Shown here: piece after piece, positions 6,384-6,438 of the stretch
Position numbering within the stretch: the first letter of the stretch is position 1
Layout: each line of letters opens with the position of its first letter
Assembly (NCBI GenBank): GCA_025356615.1
Contig: JANXSH010000668.1
Span: 1 to 6,438 of the forward strand
Reading direction: 5' to 3'
Origin: Planctomycetia bacterium
GTDB taxonomy: Bacteria; Planctomycetota; Planctomycetia; Gemmatales; Gemmataceae
DNA: 6,438 bases
Notes under the pieces: generated by a model
What the model was told of the DNA's origin: nothing
The model's database searches: none
What the model saw: only the letters and a program-made list of their open reading frames with translations
Translations under genes and position numbers: made by a program

Positions 6384-6389
6384 CCTATA
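6384..6389 (-). promoter_or_regulatory. Candidate -10 box for the small gene
   Basis: The - strand reads GTTATAGGG here, giving TATAGG as a possible -10 element in otherwise very GC-rich DNA. A TTGTGC sits upstream, but the spacer of about 20 bases is too long for a good sigma-70 promoter. The call rests mainly on position. Confidence 0.25.
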
Positions 6390-6416
6390 ACGGGCGTGGG
6401 GCTGCGCGCGCACAAC

Positions 6417-6438
6417 CTCGGAGAAAATTTTCTCCGAG
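6417..6438. repeat. Perfect 22-base palindrome at the right edge
   Basis: The arm CTCGGAGAAAA (6417-6427) is followed directly by its reverse complement TTTTCTCCGAG (6428-6438), with no spacer, and the sequence ends exactly at the end of the second arm. It could be an operator for a dimeric regulator, part of a terminator of a gene beyond the edge, or a fold-back artefact at a contig end. Confidence 0.8.

Noticed and set aside
1..6438. CRISPR array, insertion sequence ends, toxin-antitoxin or defence genes
   Set aside because: No spaced direct repeats, transposase motifs or known defence domains were found on either strand.

Overview
The window is GC-rich throughout and reads as a piece of a planctomycete genome, most like the Gemmatales/Isosphaerales group. 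The best clue is a secreted protein ending in a PEP-CTERM tail (VPEPG, hydrophobic stretch, RRRR), together with GTG starts and a tRNA gene without an encoded CCA. This placement is an inference from sequence style, not a database match. Both edges look like contig ends: the left edge is a run of 13 C and the right edge is a perfect 22-base palindrome.

Left half, + strand (1-3279): a periplasmic type I substrate-binding protein of the branched-chain amino acid/amide family is followed, with an ATGA stop/start overlap, by a membrane sensor histidine kinase (two TM segments, extracytoplasmic sensor region, HAMP, PAS, HisKA, HATPase). The pair looks like a translationally coupled ligand-sensing module in which the binding protein presents a ligand to the kinase. 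No permease, ATPase or response regulator is present here. A tRNA-Lys(UUU) gene starts 15 bases after the kinase stop codon, and a GC-rich hairpin follows it.

Right half, - strand (3443-6438): three genes point left. In order of transcription they are a 69-residue glycine-zipper-like small protein (6307-6098), a secreted beta-propeller-like PEP-CTERM protein (5876-4875) and an ATP-grasp enzyme resembling the glutathionylspermidine synthase/circularly permuted group (4749-3457). Each of the first two is followed by a hairpin, so they look like separate transcription units rather than an operon. The ATP-grasp gene appears to carry a one-base frameshift in a short C run (3483-3486), just before its C-terminus.

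There is no CRISPR array, insertion sequence or recognisable phage gene, and no gene-free stretch longer than about 225 bases. The items most worth following up are the coupled binding protein/kinase pair, the ATP-grasp frameshift, and the missing start of the binding-protein gene.
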